Made by a program: the position numbers and the translations under genes. Shown here piece after piece: positions 32,254 to 43,632 of a stretch of DNA of 50,498 nucleotides. The stretch's first letter is position 1; the number at the start of each line of letters is the position of its first letter. A model generated the notes under the pieces. That model did not search any database. It was not told the DNA's origin and worked only from the letters and a program-made list of their open reading frames with translations. This stretch comes from Burkholderiales bacterium RIFOXYD12_FULL_59_19 (GTDB lineage Bacteria > Pseudomonadota > Gammaproteobacteria > Burkholderiales > Burkholderiaceae_C): contig MESQ01000053.1 in NCBI GenBank assembly GCA_001771065.1, forward strand, positions 1-50,498, read 5' to 3'.

Positions 32254-33081
32254 ATGAATCGCAAGCCTGACCGCCCATTGTCTGACGATGAACTCCACGC
32301 ACTGGTGGACGGTCAGGGGCCGCTCGACGATCTGGCAGCGCTGCAAATGCGGCTGGCAGATGACCCTGACGCGCAGGCCAGGCTGGCGCAGTGGCAACGC
32401 CAGCGTGACGCTTTGCAACGCCTGCATGCCCAGGTTCTGTCTGAGGCGGTACCGGCCAACCTGTTACAGGCGGCGCAAGCTGGCAACGCCGTGCGTACCA
32501 GCAGCAACCACTGGTGGCGCTATGGCGGTATGGCAGCTGGTGTGGTGATGGCATTTGGTGCGGGCTGGTTGGCTAACGCCAACTGGCAGAAAGTGGGGGG
32601 GCGTGAAGCCACGGCACCCAGCATGGCGAGCGCACAACCCGAACGTGAATTCGTCCGTCAGGCCGTGCTGGCCCACGCTGTTTACGCACCAGAAATTCGT
32701 CACCCGGTAGAAGTCTCTGCGCAGGAACAGAAGCATCTGGTGCAGTGGCTGTCCAAGCGACTGGACAAACCCCTCAAGGTGCCTGATTTGACAGCGCAAG
32801 GCTTTGATCTGGTGGGTGGGCGACTGTTGCCAGGAGAGGCTGGGGCACGGGCACAGTTCATGTTTCAAGACGCCACGGGTCAACGCGTGACGCTTTACCT
32901 GGGCACCATGGAGAGCGTCGCAGCGGGTGTGTCAGGCAAAGAAACCAGATTCCGGTTTGAGTCGCAGGCAGCTATTCCCAGTTTTTACTGGGTCGATCAG
33001 GGGTTTGGTTACGCCCTGGCCGGCCAGTTGCCCCGTGCATCGCTGATGCAACTTGCCCAGGAGATTTACCGCCAGCTATAG
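32254..33081 (+). CDS. Transmembrane anti-sigma factor
   Basis: A 275-aa protein. The cytoplasmic N-terminus (LSDDELHALVDGQ, DDPDAQARLAQWQRQRDAL) resembles the anti-sigma domain of RsiW/RseA-like regulators, without a clear zinc-finger CHxxC. One transmembrane helix lies at about residues 90-108 (YGGMAAGVVMAFGAGWLA). The remaining ~165 residues are periplasmic (FDLVGGRLLPGEAGARAQFMFQD, FYWVDQGFGYALAGQLPR). It presumably holds the adjacent sigma factor inactive until a signal is received. ATG at 32254 follows the sigma stop by 13 bp. Confidence 0.85.
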   Translation: MNRKPDRPLSDDELHALVDGQGPLDDLAALQMRLADDPDAQARLAQWQRQRDALQRLHAQVLSEAVPANLLQAAQAGNAVRTSSNHWWRYGGMAAGVVMAFGAGWLANANWQKVGGREATAPSMASAQPEREFVRQAVLAHAVYAPEIRHPVEVSAQEQKHLVQWLSKRLDKPLKVPDLTAQGFDLVGGRLLPGEAGARAQFMFQDATGQRVTLYLGTMESVAAGVSGKETRFRFESQAAIPSFYWVDQGFGYALAGQLPRASLMQLAQEIYRQL

Positions 33082-33096
33082 TGGCGTGCAACCATG

Positions 33097-34203
33097 TCAG
33101 AGCAGCGTGCGCAGCGGATGACTGTGCGCCGCCCAGGGACTGGTAAAAAACGGCTGCACCATGTCGGCGGTCACGTCCTCAATACGCGCTGGCTGCCATT
33201 TTGGCGCGTTGTCTTTGTCGATGACCAGGGCGCGAATCCCCTCTGCTGTCTCGGTGTGGGCACCGCTGCGCGCCAGGTGGCTTGGAAAAAAACAATGCCG
33301 CATCATGTCGCGCTCCATGCGCAGGTCTTGCGCTACCGTGAGATGGCGCGCCCGACGAATCTGCGCCAGAGCCACGTGCAACATCAGCGGCGAGCGCTGG
33401 CGCATCTGGGCTGCGCTACGTTGCGCCCAGTCGGAGGTGTCGGCTTCGAGCGCATAGACGATGGCGGGCACCGAATCCAGCGAAAAGCAGGCGTCGATCT
33501 GGCTTCGGTCCAAAGCTGAGGTGGCGTTATCAGCGGTTGCAAATTCAGCCAACCATACCTGCAAGCGCACGGCATCCGGCGACTTGATTTGAGCCAACGC
33601 GTCCCAGGCCTGCGGTAGTTGGGCGGCATCCAGGCAATGGTCCGCCAGCCCCAATTGAATGGCCTCGGCAGCGCCCAAAGCAGTGCCGGTCAGGGCCAGC
33701 CACTCACCTGTAAAACCCGGGCAACGGCTCAGAAAATAGCCGCCACCGACATCCGGAAACAGGCCAATAGTGGTTTCCGGCATGGCCAATTTGCTGCGCG
33801 ATGTGACCAGCCGGTAACTCGCACCCTGGCTCAGCCCCATGCCACCGCCCATAACCACACCATCCATGAAAGCCAGCACTGGCTTGGGGAAGCTGTGAAT
33901 CAGGTGGTTGAGGGTGTATTCCTCGGTAAAAAAGTCTTCTGGTGCCGGGTCGCCCGACAGCAGGGCCTGGTGGAAAAAGCGGATGTCGCCGCCAGCGCAA
34001 AAAGCGCCAAACGGCCCCGCCTTGTTGCTGCCACGCATGGCAACAACCTGGATGCGTTCATCGTCACGCCAGGACTGCAGGCAGACCGTCAAGGCCCGAA
34101 TCATGGGCAGCGTGAGCGCGTTAAGGGCCTGCGGCCGGTTCAAGCTAATGAACCCAACCTCACCACGAACTTCGCAAAGCACATCCACTGTGGCGTCGTT
34201 CAT
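33097..34203 (-). CDS. Enoyl-CoA hydratase/isomerase family protein (3-hydroxyisobutyryl-CoA hydrolase-like)
   Basis: A 368-aa crotonase-superfamily enzyme with the size of 3-hydroxyisobutyryl-CoA hydrolases. Oxyanion hole I is GAFCAGGDIRFF and hole II is DGVVMGGGMGLSQGASYRLVT, followed by AMPETTIGLFPDVGGGYFLSRCPG with catalytic Glu and Asp. In valine catabolism such enzymes release 3-hydroxyisobutyrate and CoA; other short-chain 3-hydroxyacyl-CoAs are possible. The ATG at 34203 overlaps the EamA TGA (ATGA), indicating translational coupling. An in-frame ATG at 34216-34218 adds only 5 residues. Confidence 0.88.
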   Translation of the reverse strand: MNDATVDVLCEVRGEVGFISLNRPQALNALTLPMIRALTVCLQSWRDDERIQVVAMRGSNKAGPFGAFCAGGDIRFFHQALLSGDPAPEDFFTEEYTLNHLIHSFPKPVLAFMDGVVMGGGMGLSQGASYRLVTSRSKLAMPETTIGLFPDVGGGYFLSRCPGFTGEWLALTGTALGAAEAIQLGLADHCLDAAQLPQAWDALAQIKSPDAVRLQVWLAEFATADNATSALDRSQIDACFSLDSVPAIVYALEADTSDWAQRSAAQMRQRSPLMLHVALAQIRRARHLTVAQDLRMERDMMRHCFFPSHLARSGAHTETAEGIRALVIDKDNAPKWQPARIEDVTADMVQPFFTSPWAAHSHPLRTLL

Positions 34204-35075
34204 GCCCGGTCCCTCCATCCAACCAGTTCGTTGGCCACCAGGGCACCAATGACCAAAGCGCCGCCAAAAAACACATCCTGGCCAGGCACTTCACCCGCGC
34301 CCAGCCAAGCCAGCAAGATGCCAAAAATGACTTCCAGCAAACCCAGCAGCGCCACTTCGGGCGCCTTCAGGACACGGGCACACACCACCACCAGCAGGCA
34401 AGGAATAGCCAACTGGCCCAAGCCCAGACCGAACAACAGCGACAAATCATGGGCAGACGCCTGAAACGGCCAGGCCACGGGTAGCGTCACCAGGGACGAC
34501 AACACCGCACCGATCAATACAGCGGGAAGCAGGTCGATGTCTTTGCCGTGCGCATGCGCGTGTTGCGTGATGGTCCAGTTGGCGGCGCCCGCAATCGGCA
34601 CGCAAAGCGCCACCAAGGTACCCGCCAGGCTGACACCTTGGCTCAATTGACTGGCGTACATGAAAGCAATGCCGCCACCCGCGACCACAATGGCCACCCA
34701 AGTGCGCAACAGGATGCGGTGGCCTAGAAAAAAGCGCGATGCGAGTGCTGTGAACAAGGGAGCCAACGCCAGGGTCACCAGCACATTGGCCACGGTGGTC
34801 AGCATGATGGCCACCATGAAAAAGGTGAACATGCCGCTCCAGCACAGGCCGGACCACCACAACGATGCGCCACCCTGGCGCATACGGCTGAAGACGTGAC
34901 GACCCTTGAACAAAGGCAACATGACCAGCAGGCACAGCATGGTGAAAAAGCTGCGCCAGAAGGTCACCTCAAACTTCTGCGCGTGCTCCAGGTGGCGCGT
35001 GACAACACCAGCGGTAGACCACATCAGGGTCACCGCCACCATCACCCAGACCGCCCGGTTGTGCGTGAGTTTCAA
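34200..35075 (-). CDS. EamA/DMT-superfamily transporter
   Basis: A 291-aa membrane protein with about ten hydrophobic helices arranged as two EamA repeats, for example RAVWVMVAVTLMWSTAGVVTRHLE at the start and EVALLGLLEVIFGILLAWLGAGE near the end. DMT exporters carry amino acids or other small metabolites outward; the substrate is not predictable. The frame begins with TTG at 35075 without an evident ribosome-binding site, so the start is uncertain. Coupled to the downstream hydrolase gene. Confidence 0.85.
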   Translation of the reverse strand: MKLTHNRAVWVMVAVTLMWSTAGVVTRHLEHAQKFEVTFWRSFFTMLCLLVMLPLFKGRHVFSRMRQGGASLWWSGLCWSGMFTFFMVAIMLTTVANVLVTLALAPLFTALASRFFLGHRILLRTWVAIVVAGGGIAFMYASQLSQGVSLAGTLVALCVPIAGAANWTITQHAHAHGKDIDLLPAVLIGAVLSSLVTLPVAWPFQASAHDLSLLFGLGLGQLAIPCLLVVVCARVLKAPEVALLGLLEVIFGILLAWLGAGEVPGQDVFFGGALVIGALVANELVGWRDRA

Positions 35076-35084
35076 GTGAGCTGT

Positions 35085-36914
35085 TTAGCTGCTGCGGCCA
35101 GCTTTTTTGCGCTCGTGCTCGGACAGGTGGCGCTTGCGCAGGCGAATCGACTTGGGTGTGATTTCAACCAGTTCGTCGTCTTCGATGAATTCCACACCGT
35201 ATTCCAGCGTCAACTGGATCGGCGGCGTGATCTTGATCGCGTCTTCCTTGCCGCTGACGCGGAAGTTGGTGAGCTGTTTGGTGCGCGTGGCGTTGACCAC
35301 CAGGTCGTTGTCACGGTTGTGGATGCCCACAATCATGCCTTCATAAACCGGGTCATTGGCGGTGACAAACATGCGACCACGGTCGTCGAGCTTGCCCAGC
35401 GCATAGTTGAAAATTTCACCGGCATCCATCGAGATCAGCACACCATTCTTGCGACCGCCAATCTCACCCTTATGCGGCTCGTAGCTGTCAAAGATGTTGG
35501 AGATCAGACCGGAACCACGCGTCAGGTTCAAAAATTCATTGGTAAAACCAATCAGGCCACGCGCTGGAATGCGGTACTCCAGGCGGACACGACCTCTGCT
35601 GTCCGATTCCATGTTGATCAGGTCAGCCTTGCGCTCACCCAAGGCCTGCATGACGCCGCCCTGATGCTGCTCTTCAATGTCGGCCGTCACCATTTCGATG
35701 GGCTCGTAACGCACGCCGTCGATGTCCTTGAACACCACGCGCGGCTTGGAAACAGCCAGTTCGTAGCCTTCGCGGCGCATGTTTTCCAGCAAAATGGTCA
35801 GGTGCAGCTCGCCGCGACCCATAACTTCGAAAATACCTTCTTCGTCGGTTTCCTTGACGCGCAAGGCCACGTTGTGTTGCAGCTCCTTTTGCAGACGGTC
35901 CCAAATCTGGCGGCTGGTGACGTACTTGCCTTCGCGGCCAGCCAGCGGGCTGGTGTTGACGCAAAAGTTCATGGTTAGGGTGGGTTCATCCACCTTGAGC
36001 ATGGGCAGCGGTGCGGGCGTGCTCGGGTCGGTGATGGTGACACCAATGCCGATGTCTGCCACGCCGTTGATCAGCACAATTTCGCCGGGACCAGCTTCGT
36101 CGGTCTGCACGCGCTCCAGGCCCTGGAACGTCAGCACCTGGTTGATGCGGCCTTTTACCGCCTTGCCGTCCGGGCCTTCCATCACGACCACGTCCATCAT
36201 GGGCCTGATGGTGCCCTGGCTGATACGGCCTACACCGATACGGCCGACAAAAGTGGAGAAGTCGAGCGCAGAAATTTGCAATTGCAGCGGTGCTGCCGGG
36301 TCACCCTGCTGGTGCGGCACATGGTCAAGAATGGTGTTGAACAGGGCCGACATGTCGGGCCCCCATTGCTCACCCTGGCCACCCTCTTCCAGCGACGACC
36401 AACCGTTGATGCCCGAGGCGTAAACCACCGGAAAATCCAGCTGTTCGTCGGTGGCGCCGAGCTTGTCAAACAGATCAAACGCGGCATCGACCACAAATTG
36501 CGGGCGAGCGCCCGGTTTGTCGACCTTGTTCACCACCAGGATGGGCTTGAGGCCCAGGGCCAGCGCTTTTTTGGTCACAAAGCGGGTTTGCGGCATCGGG
36601 CCTTCCTGGGCGTCAATCAGCAACACCACACCGTCGACCATGCTCAGGGCGCGTTCCACCTCACCACCGAAGTCGGCGTGGCCGGGGGTGTCGACGATGT
36701 TGATGTGGGTGCCTTCCCAGGTCACGGCGCAGTTTTTGGCCAGAATGGTAATGCCGCGCTCTTTTTCAATCGCGTTGTTATCCATCACCGTGTCGACCAC
36801 TTTTTCGTGCTCGGCAAAGGTGCCAGACTGGCGCAACAGCTGGTCAACCATGGTGGTTTTTCCATGGTCAACGTGGGCAATGATCGCGATGTTTCTGATT
36901 TGTTTATGGGCCAT
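35085..36914 (-). CDS. typA: Translational GTPase TypA/BipA
   Basis: A 609-aa ribosome-associated GTPase of the EF-G type. G1 [16 protein letters not shown]2 ERGITI, G3 [15 protein letters not shown]4 [12 protein letters not shown] are intact; the middle contains the EF-Tu-like domain 2 and EF-G-like domains, and the C-terminal domain ([18 protein letters not shown] [16 protein letters not shown]) is specific to BipA. It helps 50S ribosome assembly and stress or low-temperature growth in model bacteria. It lies 18 bp downstream of the truB end, so may share the nusA-infB transcript. Confidence 0.97.
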   Translation of the reverse strand: MAHKQIRNIAIIAHVDHGKTTMVDQLLRQSGTFAEHEKVVDTVMDNNAIEKERGITILAKNCAVTWEGTHINIVDTPGHADFGGEVERALSMVDGVVLLIDAQEGPMPQTRFVTKKALALGLKPILVVNKVDKPGARPQFVVDAAFDLFDKLGATDEQLDFPVVYASGINGWSSLEEGGQGEQWGPDMSALFNTILDHVPHQQGDPAAPLQLQISALDFSTFVGRIGVGRISQGTIRPMMDVVVMEGPDGKAVKGRINQVLTFQGLERVQTDEAGPGEIVLINGVADIGIGVTITDPSTPAPLPMLKVDEPTLTMNFCVNTSPLAGREGKYVTSRQIWDRLQKELQHNVALRVKETDEEGIFEVMGRGELHLTILLENMRREGYELAVSKPRVVFKDIDGVRYEPIEMVTADIEEQHQGGVMQALGERKADLINMESDSRGRVRLEYRIPARGLIGFTNEFLNLTRGSGLISNIFDSYEPHKGEIGGRKNGVLISMDAGEIFNYALGKLDDRGRMFVTANDPVYEGMIVGIHNRDNDLVVNATRTKQLTNFRVSGKEDAIKITPPIQLTLEYGVEFIEDDELVEITPKSIRLRKRHLSEHERKKAGRSS

Positions 36915-36932
36915 GGTTCACTTTCTCTTAAA

Positions 36933-37934
36933 TTAGTTCAGGACAGCGCACCCTGCGCTCAAGTCTGCCCCGGCATCTGTCACATTGGGTTTAAAACTTC
37001 TCATCTGTTCAATTTCAATCGGGCTGAGCAGCCGCCCGGGAATCAATTCACTTGCCGCCACCCGGGCCGTGCCCAGCAACATGGTGTCGTCACTGGCGTA
37101 CACCGCCACCTGCACCGCATCGGGCCAATCACCCCGACGCCGCAAGCCCGACAGGAAACGCCCGGCATTCTCCGCGTCAAGTGTGACCACTTGGTGATCA
37201 CCCAACAAACTGTCCACCGACAACAAACACCCCTGGCGTTGTGCTTCGGTCATTGCCTCCAGCGCCTCCAGCGTGACACACTGCGCCACTCTAAAGCCAC
37301 CAGTAGCAATTCGCCGCAGCGCACTCAAATGTGCACCGCAACCCAGGGCCTCACCGATGTCCTCACCCAGCGTGCGGATGTAGGTGCCCTTGCTGCATTT
37401 CGCCACCAACTTGATAACCGGCTGCAACGCATCTGTGGTCACCAACGTCAGTTGCAACTCAAAAATTTGCACCTCTCGTGAGGCACGTTCCACTTCAATG
37501 CCAGCACGCGCGTACTCGTAAAGCGCTTTGCCGTCTTTCTTCAAGGCGCTGTGCATGGGTGGCATCTGGCGGATCTTGCCAGTGAACTGCTGCTGCACCC
37601 GCGCCACATCTTCTGCGCTCACCGCAACCGGGCGTGTTGCGATCACTTCACCCTCGGCGTCACCAGTGCTGGTCTTGACACCCAGGCACAGCACCGCTTC
37701 GTAGGTTTTGTCAGCATCCAGCTGCAACTGGCTGAACTTGGTTGCCGCACCAAAACAAAGCGGCAGCACACCCGTGGCCAATGGGTCCAGCGTACCGGTA
37801 TGGCCCGCTTTTTCAGCACGCAGCAGCCATTTGACTTTTTGCAGTGCGTCGTTGCTCGACCAGCCCAACGGCTTGTCCAGCAACAGCACCCCATGCACGG
37901 GGCGCCTGGAGACCCGTGCTCGCGGCGCATTCAT
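36933..37934 (-). CDS. truB: tRNA pseudouridine(55) synthase TruB
   Basis: A 333-aa enzyme making pseudouridine 55 in the T-arm of tRNAs. Seen: [24 protein letters not shown], the catalytic [18 protein letters not shown] with the nucleophilic Asp, [27 protein letters not shown], and a PUA-like C-terminus. Its ATG at 37934 is 4 bp after the rbfA stop. Conserved position in the nusA-infB operon. Confidence 0.97.
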   Translation of the reverse strand: MNAPRARVSRRPVHGVLLLDKPLGWSSNDALQKVKWLLRAEKAGHTGTLDPLATGVLPLCFGAATKFSQLQLDADKTYEAVLCLGVKTSTGDAEGEVIATRPVAVSAEDVARVQQQFTGKIRQMPPMHSALKKDGKALYEYARAGIEVERASREVQIFELQLTLVTTDALQPVIKLVAKCSKGTYIRTLGEDIGEALGCGAHLSALRRIATGGFRVAQCVTLEALEAMTEAQRQGCLLSVDSLLGDHQVVTLDAENAGRFLSGLRRRGDWPDAVQVAVYASDDTMLLGTARVAASELIPGRLLSPIEIEQMRSFKPNVTDAGADLSAGCAVLN

Positions 37935-37938
37935 CTAT

Positions 37939-38307
37939 TTAATCTTCCTTGGCCCGCGAGGCGACTGCGCGCGCGATCAGGGCGTTCATGTCGGCGGCGC
38001 GTTCAGGGGTTTGGTCAAAAACAAAATGCAGGGTGGGCACGGTGTGGATGTGCAGGCGTTTGAACAAGCCAGCGCGCAAAAATCCGGCAGCCTGGTTCAA
38101 ACCTTCGGTACACGCCTTCACGTCACCCGCCAACAGGCTGAAAAAGACCTTGGCATGGGCGTAGTCGGGCGTCACCTCGACCCCCTGAATGGTGACCATG
38201 CCGACCCGTGGGTCTTTCAGCTCGCGCGCAATCAGCTCGGTCAGATCACGCTGGATCTGATCGGCGACCTTGAAGGCGCGGTTGGGTGTGGCAGATTTTT
38301 TATGCAC
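37939..38307 (-). CDS. rbfA: Ribosome-binding factor A
   Basis: A 122-aa KH-type RNA-binding protein needed for 16S rRNA maturation and cold adaptation. Features: [50 protein letters not shown] in the order typical of RbfA, and [27 protein letters not shown] at the C-terminus. Located between infB and truB, as usual. Confidence 0.97.
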   Translation of the reverse strand: MHKKSATPNRAFKVADQIQRDLTELIARELKDPRVGMVTIQGVEVTPDYAHAKVFFSLLAGDVKACTEGLNQAAGFLRAGLFKRLHIHTVPTLHFVFDQTPERAADMNALIARAVASRAKED

Positions 38308-38324
38308 AGATCAGGCCCAATGGT

Positions 38325-41270
38325 TTACAGCGTACGCGCCACTTCGCGAATTTCAAAGAACTCCAGCACGTCACCCTCTTGAATGTCGTTGTAGTTTTTG
38401 ATGTTCAAGCCGCAATCGAAGCCTTCGCGCACTTCCTTGGCATCGTCCTTGAAACGCTTGAGCGACTCGAGTTCGCCGGTCATCACCACCATGTTTTGAC
38501 GCAGCAAGCGCAAACGCGCACTGCGCCGGACCACACCCGCAGTGACCATACAACCGGCAATCGAACCGATCTTGGACACCTTGAAAATCTGGCGGATCTC
38601 GGCGGTACCAATAATTTCTTCCTTCTTGTCGGGCGTCAGCATGCCCGACATGGCCAGTTTGAGCTCGTCCACGGCGTCGTAAATGATGTCGTAATAACGG
38701 ATATCAACACCGTTGTTCTCAGCCAGCTTGCGTGCTCCGGCATCAGCCCGGGTGTTAAAACCAATGATGACCGCCTTGGACGCGATGGCCAGGTTGACAT
38801 CGGACTCGCTGATGGCGCCCACGGCGGCGTACACCAATTGCACCTTGACCTCGTCGGTGGAGAGCTTGAGCAAAGACTGCGACAAGGCTTCCTGCGAGCC
38901 CTGCACGTCGGCCTTGACAATGATCGGCACCATCTTGACCTCGCCCGCAGTCATGTCGGTGAACATGTTCTCGAGCTTGGATGCCTGCTGTTTGGCCAGT
39001 TTGGTGTGGCGGAACTTGCCGGCACGGTAGGTGGCAATTTCGCGGGCACGGCGCTCGTCGGAGAGCACCATGAATTCATCACCGGCCTGCGGCACTTCGG
39101 TCAGACCCTGGATTTCAACCGGGATCGACGGACCCGCCGATTTGACGGATTTGCCGTTTTCATCGAGCATGGCGCGCACCCGGCCAAAGGTCTGACCGGC
39201 CAGCACCACGTCACCCGTTTTTAAGGTACCCGATTGCACCAGCACGGTGGCCACGGGACCACGCCCCTTGTCAAGCTGGGCTTCAATGACCAGGCCCTTG
39301 GCCATGGCATCTACCGGCGCCTTGAGTTCGAGCACTTCAGCCTGCAACAGCACCTGTTCCAGCAGGGCATCAATACCGAGACCGGTTTTGGCCGACACCG
39401 AAACAAAAGGCGAACTGCCGCCAAAGTCTTCGGGAATCACGTCTTCCACCACCAGCTCGTTCTTGACGCGCTCAGGGTTGGCATCGGGTTTGTCCACCTT
39501 GGTGATGGCCACCACAATCGGCACCCCGGCCGCTTTGGCGTGTTTGATGGCTTCCTTGGTTTGTGGCATGACACCGTCGTCAGCTGCCACCACCAGAATC
39601 ACAATGTCGGTGGCCTGCGCACCACGGGCACGCATGGCGGTAAATGCTTCGTGACCCGGGGTATCGAGGAAGGACACCACGCCGCGCGGGGTTTCCACGT
39701 GGTAGGCACCAATGTGCTGGGTAATACCACCCGCCTCACCCGAGGCCACTTTGGTGCGGCGGATGTAGTCCAGCAAGGAGGTCTTGCCGTGGTCAACGTG
39801 GCCCATCACGGTCACCACAGGCGCGCGCGGCAAGGACTCAGCCTGCTGCTGCGACACTTCGTCGTCGGTAAAGGCTTCAGGATCGTCGAGCGCGGCCACA
39901 ATGGCCTTGTGACCCATTTCTTCCACCAAAATCATGGCGGTGTCCTGGTCCAGCGGCTGGTTGATGGTGACCATCTGGCCAAGCTTCATCAAGTGTTTGA
40001 TCACCTCTGATGCCTTGACCGCCATCTTGTGGGCCAGCTCAGCCACGGTAATGGTTTCAGGCACGTGCACTTCGAGCACCCGCACTTCCACCGGCGCTGC
40101 CTGATGGTGATCATCATGACCACGGTCATTGCTGCCGCGGCGGCCACGTGGACCCCCGCGCCAATTGCCACCGCGACCGGCGCCCGCACCGGTGTCGCCA
40201 CGGGTGGGAATGCCTTTCTTCTTGGCCGGATCACCCGCCCAGCTGCTGGACAGCTTGGCAGATTTGACTTCTTTGCCGGCACCCGCAGCAGCACCAGCGG
40301 CAGGCGCACCTGGTGCGGCAGGTTTGGCACCGGCGGGGCTACCCGCTGGCTTATGCAAAGTACCTTTGAGACCGGCTTTGGCAGCCTCTACAGGTTTGGC
40401 CACAGGCTTGGGTTCTTCCACCTTTTTGGGTGGAAGTTTTTTACCGGGCTGCGACATCATCAAACGGATGGCGGCCGCTTCGGACTCGGCTTTTTGACGA
40501 CGTGCGTTCAAATCGAGCGCACGTGCCTGTTCCTCGTCTTTCAATTTTTTGGAGTCAAGCGCTGCTTTTTCCTGGGCTTGCACCTGCACCTGTTGCTGGG
40601 CGAGCTTGCTGGCCTCGGCCTGCTGTGCTACCGCTTGCCTGGCGGCCTGCACGGCGCTGTCATCAACAGTGGCCACAGGAGGCGCTTTTTCGGCTTGTTG
40701 TTGGGCCTGTGCGCGTTCTGCAGCTGCGGCTGCCGCAGCTGCAGCAGCGGCACGTTCTGCGGCCTCGTGCGCAGCAGCTTCTTGCGCTTCACGCTGGCGG
40801 CGGCGCTCGGCAAGCTCTTCTTCCTGGCGCCGGATCAACTCGGCCTGGCGGCTCGCTTCTTCTTCGCGGCGCGTCAATTCGACGTGATCAATCTGCAGCG
40901 TGGCGGCGTGTTGCGCCTCCTGCTCAGCGCTATCTTCCGGTGCATTGCCCGGGCTGGCGTCCAGACCGTCGTCGCGGCGCACAAAGGTGCGTTTTTTACG
41001 CACCTCCACCTGAATGGTGCGCGCCTTGCCGGTGGCGTCAGCCTGCTTGATTTCGGTGGTCGACTTCTTGACCAGGGTAATTTTTTTGCGCTCGCCAGTA
41101 TTGGTGCCGTGGCTAAGCTGCAAATAACTCAACAGATGCTGCTTGTCAGACTCTGTGAGTTTGTCAGATGCCGCCGATTTGGCAACACCTGCCGACTTCA
41201 ATTGCTCAAGCAATGTGTCGGGGGATTTCTTGAGTTCATTAGCAAACTCGGCAACGGTCATACTGGACAT
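38325..41270 (-). CDS. infB: Translation initiation factor IF-2
   Basis: A 981-aa factor that delivers initiator fMet-tRNA to the 30S subunit. The N-terminal IF2N-like domain ([26 protein letters not shown]) is followed by a long Ala/Glu/Gln/Arg-rich segment, a Gly/Arg-rich patch ([17 protein letters not shown]) and a second IF2N domain. The GTPase core starts near residue 480: [32 protein letters not shown] and TKVDKP. C-terminal domains include the [26 protein letters not shown] region that contacts tRNA. Shadow open frames over the low-complexity part are not genes. 78 bp separate it from nusA. Confidence 0.98.
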   Translation of the reverse strand: MSSMTVAEFANELKKSPDTLLEQLKSAGVAKSAASDKLTESDKQHLLSYLQLSHGTNTGERKKITLVKKSTTEIKQADATGKARTIQVEVRKKRTFVRRDDGLDASPGNAPEDSAEQEAQHAATLQIDHVELTRREEEASRQAELIRRQEEELAERRRQREAQEAAAHEAAERAAAAAAAAAAAERAQAQQQAEKAPPVATVDDSAVQAARQAVAQQAEASKLAQQQVQVQAQEKAALDSKKLKDEEQARALDLNARRQKAESEAAAIRLMMSQPGKKLPPKKVEEPKPVAKPVEAAKAGLKGTLHKPAGSPAGAKPAAPGAPAAGAAAGAGKEVKSAKLSSSWAGDPAKKKGIPTRGDTGAGAGRGGNWRGGPRGRRGSNDRGHDDHHQAAPVEVRVLEVHVPETITVAELAHKMAVKASEVIKHLMKLGQMVTINQPLDQDTAMILVEEMGHKAIVAALDDPEAFTDDEVSQQQAESLPRAPVVTVMGHVDHGKTSLLDYIRRTKVASGEAGGITQHIGAYHVETPRGVVSFLDTPGHEAFTAMRARGAQATDIVILVVAADDGVMPQTKEAIKHAKAAGVPIVVAITKVDKPDANPERVKNELVVEDVIPEDFGGSSPFVSVSAKTGLGIDALLEQVLLQAEVLELKAPVDAMAKGLVIEAQLDKGRGPVATVLVQSGTLKTGDVVLAGQTFGRVRAMLDENGKSVKSAGPSIPVEIQGLTEVPQAGDEFMVLSDERRAREIATYRAGKFRHTKLAKQQASKLENMFTDMTAGEVKMVPIIVKADVQGSQEALSQSLLKLSTDEVKVQLVYAAVGAISESDVNLAIASKAVIIGFNTRADAGARKLAENNGVDIRYYDIIYDAVDELKLAMSGMLTPDKKEEIIGTAEIRQIFKVSKIGSIAGCMVTAGVVRRSARLRLLRQNMVVMTGELESLKRFKDDAKEVREGFDCGLNIKNYNDIQEGDVLEFFEIREVARTL

Positions 41271-41348
41271 TTTTTAGGTAACCTTTGGTTCAGACTGGGT
41301 GCCCGCAGGCAATTAACGTCTTTACTTGAACTGTAAATTCATGATTTT

Positions 41349-42845
41349 TCACTCTTTGGAAGTAGCATCATTGGCGAACCAATGTTCACGGGCCTTCATG
41401 ATCAAGGCCGTGGCCTCTTCGGCAGACTGACCAGTGATGTCGGTGAGTTCATCCACCGCCAGGTCGGCCAGGTCATCAAGCACATGAATGCCGTTGTCAG
41501 CCAGTTTGCCGAGCAACTCTGCGTTCAGGCCTTCCAGATCACGCAACTGCAAAGCCACGCCACCCGCATTTTCCTCAATCGCGATCTCCATCGTCAACAA
41601 GGCGTCTTTGGCCCGGGTGCGCAATTCACTCACCGTGTCTTCGTCAAAACTCTCGATTTCCAGCATTTCTTCGAGCGGCACGTAAGCCACCTGCTCCAGA
41701 CTGGTAAAGCCCTCGGCAATCAGCAGGTCGGCAATTTCTTCGTCGACATCGAGTTTTTCCATGAACAAGCGGCGGCTGACATCAATTTCGCTGGCTTGCT
41801 TTTCTGCGGACTCGGCAGCATCCAGGATGTTAATTTTCCAGCCGGTGAGCTCGGCCGCCAGGCGCACATTCTGGCCGCCACGGCCAATGGCAATGGCCAG
41901 ATTTTCCTCGTCCACCACCACATCCATGGCGTGACGCTCTTCGTCCACCACGATGCTGCTGACGTTGGCCGGCGCCAGGGCACCAATCACAAACTGGGCC
42001 GGGTCTTCACTCCACAGCACAATGTCCACGCGCTCACCAGCCAACTCGGTGGTGACGGCGTTAACACGCGTGCCACGAACGCCAACACAGGTACCAATGG
42101 GGTCAATACGCTTGTCGTGTGACAACACCGCAATCTTGGCGCGGGAACCGGCGTCACGGGCGCAGGATTTGATTTCCAGCAAGCCCTGCTCGATTTCTGG
42201 CACCTCATTGCGGAACAATTCCTTCATGAACTCAGGGGCAGAGCGCGACAACACGATGGGCGCACCACGTAGCGTCAGGTCAACTTCCATGATCATGGCA
42301 CGGACGCGGTCACCGGTGCGGAAATTCTCTTTCGGAATCATCTCACCACGGCGTAAACGACCCTCAACCCGGCCAGATTCCACGATCAGATCGCCCTTGT
42401 CCATGCGTTTGACGGTGCCCACAAAAATCTTGTCACCGCGCGACATGAAGTCGTTGAGCAACATTTCACGCTCGGCATCGCGAATTTTTTGCAGAATGAC
42501 CTGCTTGGCTGCCATTGCACCAATACGGCCAATCGGCAAGGATTCGATGGTTTCTTCGATGTACTCATCGACCTCGATGTCGGAAATTTGTTCTTTGGCT
42601 TCAAATAACAAAATTTCCTGATCAGGCAACTGCAAGCCCGCCTCATCGGGCACCACATGCCAACGACGGAAGGTTTCATAGTTCCCGGTATCACGGTCAA
42701 GCACGACACGGATGTCGACTTCACCTGAGTAAAGTTTTTTGGTGGCTTGCGCCAAAGCCGCTTCCACAGCCCCAAAAACAACATCACGCTCCACATTTTT
42801 CTCGCGTGAGATGGCGTCGACCAACATTAACATTTCGCGATTCAT
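41349..42845 (-). CDS. nusA: Transcription termination/antitermination protein NusA
   Basis: A 498-aa RNA polymerase-binding elongation factor. N-terminal domain [31 protein letters not shown], then S1 (residues ~135-200), two KH domains ([47 protein letters not shown]), and C-terminal acidic repeats ([36 protein letters not shown]) characteristic of proteobacterial NusA. The ATG at 42845 is chosen because MNREM begins the family N-terminus; a longer start would add 7 residues. It follows rimP by 17 bp. Confidence 0.97.
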   Translation of the reverse strand: MNREMLMLVDAISREKNVERDVVFGAVEAALAQATKKLYSGEVDIRVVLDRDTGNYETFRRWHVVPDEAGLQLPDQEILLFEAKEQISDIEVDEYIEETIESLPIGRIGAMAAKQVILQKIRDAEREMLLNDFMSRGDKIFVGTVKRMDKGDLIVESGRVEGRLRRGEMIPKENFRTGDRVRAMIMEVDLTLRGAPIVLSRSAPEFMKELFRNEVPEIEQGLLEIKSCARDAGSRAKIAVLSHDKRIDPIGTCVGVRGTRVNAVTTELAGERVDIVLWSEDPAQFVIGALAPANVSSIVVDEERHAMDVVVDEENLAIAIGRGGQNVRLAAELTGWKINILDAAESAEKQASEIDVSRRLFMEKLDVDEEIADLLIAEGFTSLEQVAYVPLEEMLEIESFDEDTVSELRTRAKDALLTMEIAIEENAGGVALQLRDLEGLNAELLGKLADNGIHVLDDLADLAVDELTDITGQSAEEATALIMKAREHWFANDATSKE

Positions 42846-42862
42846 GCCACGTCTCTCCTGTT

Positions 42863-43501
42863 TCAATTCAAATCTGATGGTTGTGGCTCCTGGTCCGGCG
42901 TTTGCGCCCGGCCCTTGAAGCTCACAATGGGTGCCAAGCGCGCCTCTTTCAGCTCACTCAACACAAAACCCAGTGCCTGCGTCGGTGCAGGCAGTCTTTT
43001 TTTACTGATCTTTTGACCCGGCTTGGTCACCGGCTCATCACGCCAGACAATCTGCCAAGCCCGCTCGGCATGCGGACCAGCATCAACGACGACGTCAGCC
43101 CGCTCCAGCACACCCCGAAATTTCTTGCGCGTCGGACTCACCTGCCCTGCCGCTGCACTTCCCAAAGGCATTTTGAGCGTGACATCAACCACATGGCCGA
43201 CAAAACGCGCAAAGTCCTGATCATGTCGCAGCGGACGATCAATTCCCGGCGAAGACACTTCAAGGCGCTTGTAATCCACTTCATCCACCTCCAGCGCATA
43301 TTGCAACTGGCGGGTCACTTTTTCGCAATCTTCAACTGTAACAAACTGGTCGCCAGGCGCCCCCTGCTCACCAGGAGCCACAGGCGGAGACCAGGGCAAG
43401 TCAATGGTAATACGCAGCAAACCACCGGCAGAGCGATCAATCTCCACCAGGTCATAACCCAAGCCCGCTACGGTTTGCTCAACAATGTCTTTTAGCGCCA
43501 C
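42863..43501 (-). CDS. rimP: Ribosome maturation factor RimP
   Basis: About 212 aa, the first gene of the leftward rimP-nusA-infB-rbfA-truB operon. RimP assists 30S assembly. The N-terminal domain has [32 protein letters not shown]; the family motif [22 protein letters not shown] and [16 protein letters not shown] are clear. A long variable insertion separates the two parts of the SH3-like domain, and the C-terminus is extended compared with the ~150-aa E. coli protein. The start is GTG at 43501 (an adjacent TTG at 43504 is possible). Confidence 0.93.
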   Translation of the reverse strand: MALKDIVEQTVAGLGYDLVEIDRSAGGLLRITIDLPWSPPVAPGEQGAPGDQFVTVEDCEKVTRQLQYALEVDEVDYKRLEVSSPGIDRPLRHDQDFARFVGHVVDVTLKMPLGSAAAGQVSPTRKKFRGVLERADVVVDAGPHAERAWQIVWRDEPVTKPGQKISKKRLPAPTQALGFVLSELKEARLAPIVSFKGRAQTPDQEPQPSDLN

Positions 43502-43541
43502 CAAAACCCCAAATTACTCAATTCGTCAAAAACAACCGACC

Positions 43542-43573
43542 AAAAAAAACGGGCGGAAGTGACTCGCCCGTTT
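43542..43573 (-). terminator. Rho-independent terminator of the yej operon
   Basis: AAACGGGCG (43547-43555) pairs with CGCCCGTTT (43565-43573) around a 9-nt loop. On the minus strand the stem is followed by a run of eight U (A-run at 43542-43549 on the plus strand). It lies about 60 bp after the yejF stop, so it ends the leftward peptide-importer transcript before rimP. Confidence 0.85.
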
Positions 43574-43632
43574 GGTCGTGAAGGCGGGATTGTATCCGAA
43601 AATACTAGGGAAAGCCCTTGATTTTCAAGGAT

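Noticed and set aside
40700..40800. Repeat-rich GCAGCTGCGG-type sequence as a structural repeat or origin
   Set aside because: It encodes the normal Ala/Glu/Arg-rich linker of IF-2.
40029..41336. Long plus-strand open frame opposite infB
   Set aside because: Shadow of the low-complexity N-terminal part of IF-2.
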